From: a bacterium
GTDB taxonomy: Bacteria > Patescibacteriota > Minisyncoccia > Phycocordibacterales > UBA2100
Reading direction: 5' to 3'
DNA: 7,263 nt
Assembly (NCBI GenBank): GCA_030698935.1
Contig: JAUYLR010000085.1
Location: forward strand, 1 to 7,263
Shown piece by piece: positions 5,058 to 7,263 of the stretch (positions are counted from its first letter, which is position 1; every line of letters begins with the position of its first letter). Position numbers and translations under genes: made by a program. Below the pieces are notes generated by a model. The model had not been told where the DNA came from, did no database searches, and saw only the letters and a program-made list of their open reading frames with translations.

Positions 5058-6221
5058 CTATTGTACATCAAATACCATTCTTTGTCCAGTAGTCTCCATC
5101 CCCTTGCTTGTGATGGTTATATTCGGCTCCCCCGTTATCTCCCCTGCGATTTGCGCCTCCATGCCATACGCCCTTGCTTCTGCCAAGACCTTATCCGGCT
5201 CCGGAGTAATAAGTGCCATTCCCTGCCCCATGTTCCATGCGCGATATGCATCCCTGTCGGGAATTCCGCCGAGTTTCTGGCAGTGAGAAACTATCTCCGC
5301 CGGTTCAAAAAGATTGGGCAGGTTGGCGCCGAGCTTGCTTCTGCGCAATACGCGCATCAGCTTTTCAGGAATACCGCCGCCGGTGATGTGGGCAACACCG
5401 TGAATCTCACACGAGCCCTCCGATTCAAATCCTCCGTGCAGTCCGACAACGAACCGCGAATAGATTCTTGATGGCGTGAGCGCGAGAAGCCCCAGGGTGG
5501 AGGCACCGTGTTTAAAATTGTGCCACTCTTCGCCGTGCGCCTTCTCAAACACACTGCGCACGAGAGACCACCCGTTCGCGCGGAAACCATGCTCGCGCAA
5601 AACGACAACAGCATCTCCCTTTTTAATCTCCGCCCCCGTGAAAAGTTTCTCTTTACGCGCAACCCACACACAGGCCGCTCCCCAATGATACGGAAACTCT
5701 CCCCAACCGCAGACCAGCGTACCCATTTGCGCAATTTCGCCGTTGATAATCGCCACGTTCGCCTCACGGGCCGCGTCAACGTAGCCGACAGCAAGTTCCC
5801 GGATTATCGGCAGATATTTTTCATCGGAGCCGAGGCTTTTGATGTCCAGATTCGTTCCGACCAAAATCGGCTCACCGCCGCGGAGTACTGCGTCGTCGCA
5901 GACCATTGCGAATAGGTCAAAGGCGACGGTATCGTGTTTCCCCACCCTTTGCGCAATCTCTACTTTCGTTCCGGCGGTGTCAAAACCAACCGACAAAAAA
6001 CTGCCCCGAGGCAGATTCTCAACTGAAATCATTTTCAATCCCGCGAAATCGTCAAAGGGGGTAACGACCGCCCCGATGCGCCCGTCGCGGTTTTCAAATG
6101 TCTGTTTGGACGCCTCATACATTATGCGCGAGGCCTGCGCCTCAATGTCTACGTCAACGCCGGCTTTTGCATATGCATTGTGTTCAGTCACCCCGTTAGA
6201 GGCAGGTCGCGGCGTTGTCAT
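5058..6221 (-). CDS. purM: Phosphoribosylformylglycinamidine cyclo-ligase (AIR synthetase), divergent
   Basis: A 387-residue enzyme that closes FGAM to AIR using ATP; E. coli PurM has 345 residues. Recognised segments in family order are YAKAGVDVD (17-25), the FDTAGTKVEIA loop (80-90) in place of the usual DGVGTK, DLFAMVCDDAVLRGGEP (102-118), NGEIAQMG (160-167) in place of GGETAEM, GFRANGWSLVR (212-222), LTPSRIYSR (248-256), AHITGGGIPEKLMRVL (277-292) and WNMGQGM (329-335). The extra length includes a 16-residue N-terminal extension, MTTPRPASNGVTEHNA, whose codons hold one arm of a 13-bp inverted repeat. The neighbours purE and purC support the role. The changes at two nucleotide-binding loops mark a divergent lineage, but the essential architecture is retained. 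Confidence 0.93.
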   Translation of the reverse strand: MTTPRPASNGVTEHNAYAKAGVDVDIEAQASRIMYEASKQTFENRDGRIGAVVTPFDDFAGLKMISVENLPRGSFLSVGFDTAGTKVEIAQRVGKHDTVAFDLFAMVCDDAVLRGGEPILVGTNLDIKSLGSDEKYLPIIRELAVGYVDAAREANVAIINGEIAQMGTLVCGWGEFPYHWGAACVWVARKEKLFTGAEIKKGDAVVVLREHGFRANGWSLVRSVFEKAHGEEWHNFKHGASTLGLLALTPSRIYSRFVVGLHGGFESEGSCEIHGVAHITGGGIPEKLMRVLRRSKLGANLPNLFEPAEIVSHCQKLGGIPDRDAYRAWNMGQGMALITPEPDKVLAEARAYGMEAQIAGEITGEPNITITSKGMETTGQRMVFDVQ

Positions 6222-6305
6222 ACTTTGCAGTCAGTTGTTAATTTCATTTGTTGCATATTTATCATACGTAAGCTAATTGAGAAGTGACCGCGGCCTCTAA
6301 CGGGG
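6191..6305. repeat. 13-bp perfect inverted repeat spanning the purE-purM junction
   Basis: CCCCGTTAGAGGC (6191-6203, in the purM 5' end) is the exact reverse complement of 6293-6305, which covers the purE stop codon. The arms enclose an 89-nt AT-rich interior containing the 75-nt purE-purM gap and the purM start. In RNA it would form a GC-rich stem holding the purM start in the loop. On the - strand the interior also holds a TATGAT (6266-6261) that could be a -10 element, but no good -35 is visible. Confidence 0.6.
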
Positions 6306-6821
6306 TTGTTTGAGATATTCTTCGTATCCGATTTCCCCCAGTTTCTCTGTCTTTGCAAGCACATCTTTTTCCATTTGCTTTTTGTAGGCGCGCAGTTTTT
6401 CGCGCACTTCAGGACTGCCTTCCGCAATAATTTGCGCGGCAAGAATACCGGCGTTTTTTGCGCCGTTGATTGCCACGGTCGCCACGGGAATTCCCGGCGG
6501 CATTTGTGCAGTAGAAAGAAGCGAATCAATTCCCTTGAGCGCCTTGCTGGAAATCGGCACACCGATAACGGGTAGCACCGTGTTCCCCGCCGTGACGCCA
6601 GCTAAATGCGCGGCGCCTCCGGCGCCGGCAATAATTATTTTGAGCCCGTTCGCTTCGGCACTCTTTGCGTACTCTATCGCTTGGTCTGGCGTGCGGTGCG
6701 CCGAGAGAACCTTCACCTCGCTTCCAATCCCAAACTCCTTCAATATCTCCGCCGCATCCTTCATGACAGGCAAATCTGAATCCGAGCCCATAATGATGCC
6801 GACGAGTGGTTGAACGCTCAT
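6297..6821 (-). CDS. purE: N5-carboxyaminoimidazole ribonucleotide mutase (PurE class I)
   Basis: A 174-residue enzyme moving the carboxyl group of N5-CAIR to make CAIR; bacterial class I PurE is usually 160-170 residues and octameric. The signatures are complete: [13 protein letters not shown] (8-20), VLSAHRTPD (38-46) with catalytic His42, [17 protein letters not shown] (63-79) and [17 protein letters not shown] (87-103), followed by [13 protein letters not shown]. The start codon overlaps the purQ stop as ATGA (6821-6818), a classic coupled junction that fixes the start. The partner PurK, which makes N5-CAIR, is not in the window and may be elsewhere. The C-terminus ends in the right arm of the 13-bp inverted repeat. 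Confidence 0.97.
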   Translation of the reverse strand: MSVQPLVGIIMGSDSDLPVMKDAAEILKEFGIGSEVKVLSAHRTPDQAIEYAKSAEANGLKIIIAGAGGAAHLAGVTAGNTVLPVIGVPISSKALKGIDSLLSTAQMPPGIPVATVAINGAKNAGILAAQIIAEGSPEVREKLRAYKKQMEKDVLAKTEKLGEIGYEEYLKQPR

Positions 6822-7263
6822 AAGAAGTAGTTTACCGCATTTTTAAAGATTTGCAGTCCCGGCCCTTCACTCGGTAAGGCAAGGCTTTGCCGAGAGTATG
6901 ATTCGCGGAGATACGTCCAATGCGGAAGCTGTGTGAATCGCACCGCGCGTTCGGGGTGTGGCATGAGCCCCAAGACCCTGCCGTTGTAGCCGGTGATGCC
7001 TGCGATATTCTGGAGCGAGCCGTTCGGATTTGCCGAAAGATTTAAATGCTTTGATATCTCGCCTTCCACGTACCGAAGCACGATTGCGTTTTCGCTTTTT
7101 AGCTTCGCCAGTGTTTCCGCAGGTGCGTAATATTTTCCTTCACCATGCGCGATTGGAATGGATAGCGTTTTGATATCCTTGAGCCACGGGCTGTTGCCTT
7201 TCACCTCTAAGTCAACCCACCGGCAGATGTATCGCGCCGAGTCATTCGCAATCAAAGCACCCG
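6818..7263 (-). CDS. purQ: Phosphoribosylformylglycinamidine synthase glutaminase subunit, C-terminal part (partial)
   Basis: The gene runs off the right edge; 148 codons remain, beginning ..[16 protein letters not shown], and no start codon is present in the window (a TTG at 7255 is internal leucine). It is the class I glutamine amidotransferase subunit that supplies ammonia to PurL for FGAM synthesis. Diagnostic stretches are [40 protein letters not shown] and [11 protein letters not shown], in which His and Glu of PHPER belong to the Cys-His-Glu triad; the cysteine lies outside. Compared with B. subtilis PurQ there is extra sequence after PHPERAV (about 25 residues, containing [13 protein letters not shown]), seen in longer PurQ forms. 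A fused E. coli-type PurL is less likely from the motif style but is not formally excluded. Confidence 0.92.
   Translation of the reverse strand, partial: GALIANDSARYICRWVDLEVKGNSPWLKDIKTLSIPIAHGEGKYYAPAETLAKLKSENAIVLRYVEGEISKHLNLSANPNGSLQNIAGITGYNGRVLGLMPHPERAVRFTQLPHWTYLRESYSRQSLALPSEGPGLQIFKNAVNYFL

Noticed and set aside
4938..5471. 177-codon open frame on the + strand opposite purC and purM
   Set aside because: It lies antisense to two clear enzyme genes and resembles no known protein.

Overview
The window carries two oppositely oriented gene groups that converge near position 1700. The left group (+ strand) is the 3' end of an ABC-2 type transporter: the last 41 codons of the ATPase (1-128), the full permease (532-1308), and a small unknown gene 3 nt behind it (1312-1659). 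The right group (- strand, read from the right edge leftwards) is a de novo purine synthesis operon in the order purQ (partial) - purE - purM - purC - purB, followed after 6 nt by a PD-(D/E)xK nuclease-like gene. A small ArsR-type regulator gene stands alone at its 3' end. No stretch over 300 bases lacks a gene. I see no tRNA, rRNA or CRISPR array.

The source is probably an uncultivated bacterium of the Patescibacteria/CPR type. The hints are a four-helix-bundle (S23/IVP family) gene placed inside an operon, divergent housekeeping proteins, very tight gene packing, few Shine-Dalgarno motifs and moderate GC. This is inference: no marker gene is present, and a purine pathway of this extent is uncommon in that group.

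The purine genes act together. PurQ supplies ammonia from glutamine for FGAM synthesis. PurM closes the imidazole ring (AIR), PurE makes CAIR, PurC adds aspartate (SAICAR), and PurB removes fumarate to give AICAR and later converts adenylosuccinate to AMP. The purQ stop and purE start overlap (ATGA), purM and purC are 3 nt apart, and purC and purB are 19 nt apart.

The most unusual content is a short repeat of fixed architecture: four copies of a heptamer AGCGNWT plus a trailing AG, exactly 30 bp. It occurs three times (120-149, 502-531 inverted, 4105-4134 on the - strand). Each copy lies at a junction between two genes, supplies the stop codon of the upstream gene, carries stop codons in all three frames, and ends at or within a few bases of the next ATG. 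Two copies in inverted orientation bracket the four-helix-bundle gene and share a perfect 15-bp inverted repeat, so that gene looks like an insertion between the ATPase and permease genes of one transporter. It resembles the S23-encoding intervening sequences of 23S rRNA, but here sits in an mRNA. A second oddity is a pair of perfect, loopless palindromes (40 and 32 bp, common 28-bp core) placed on either side of the ArsR gene.
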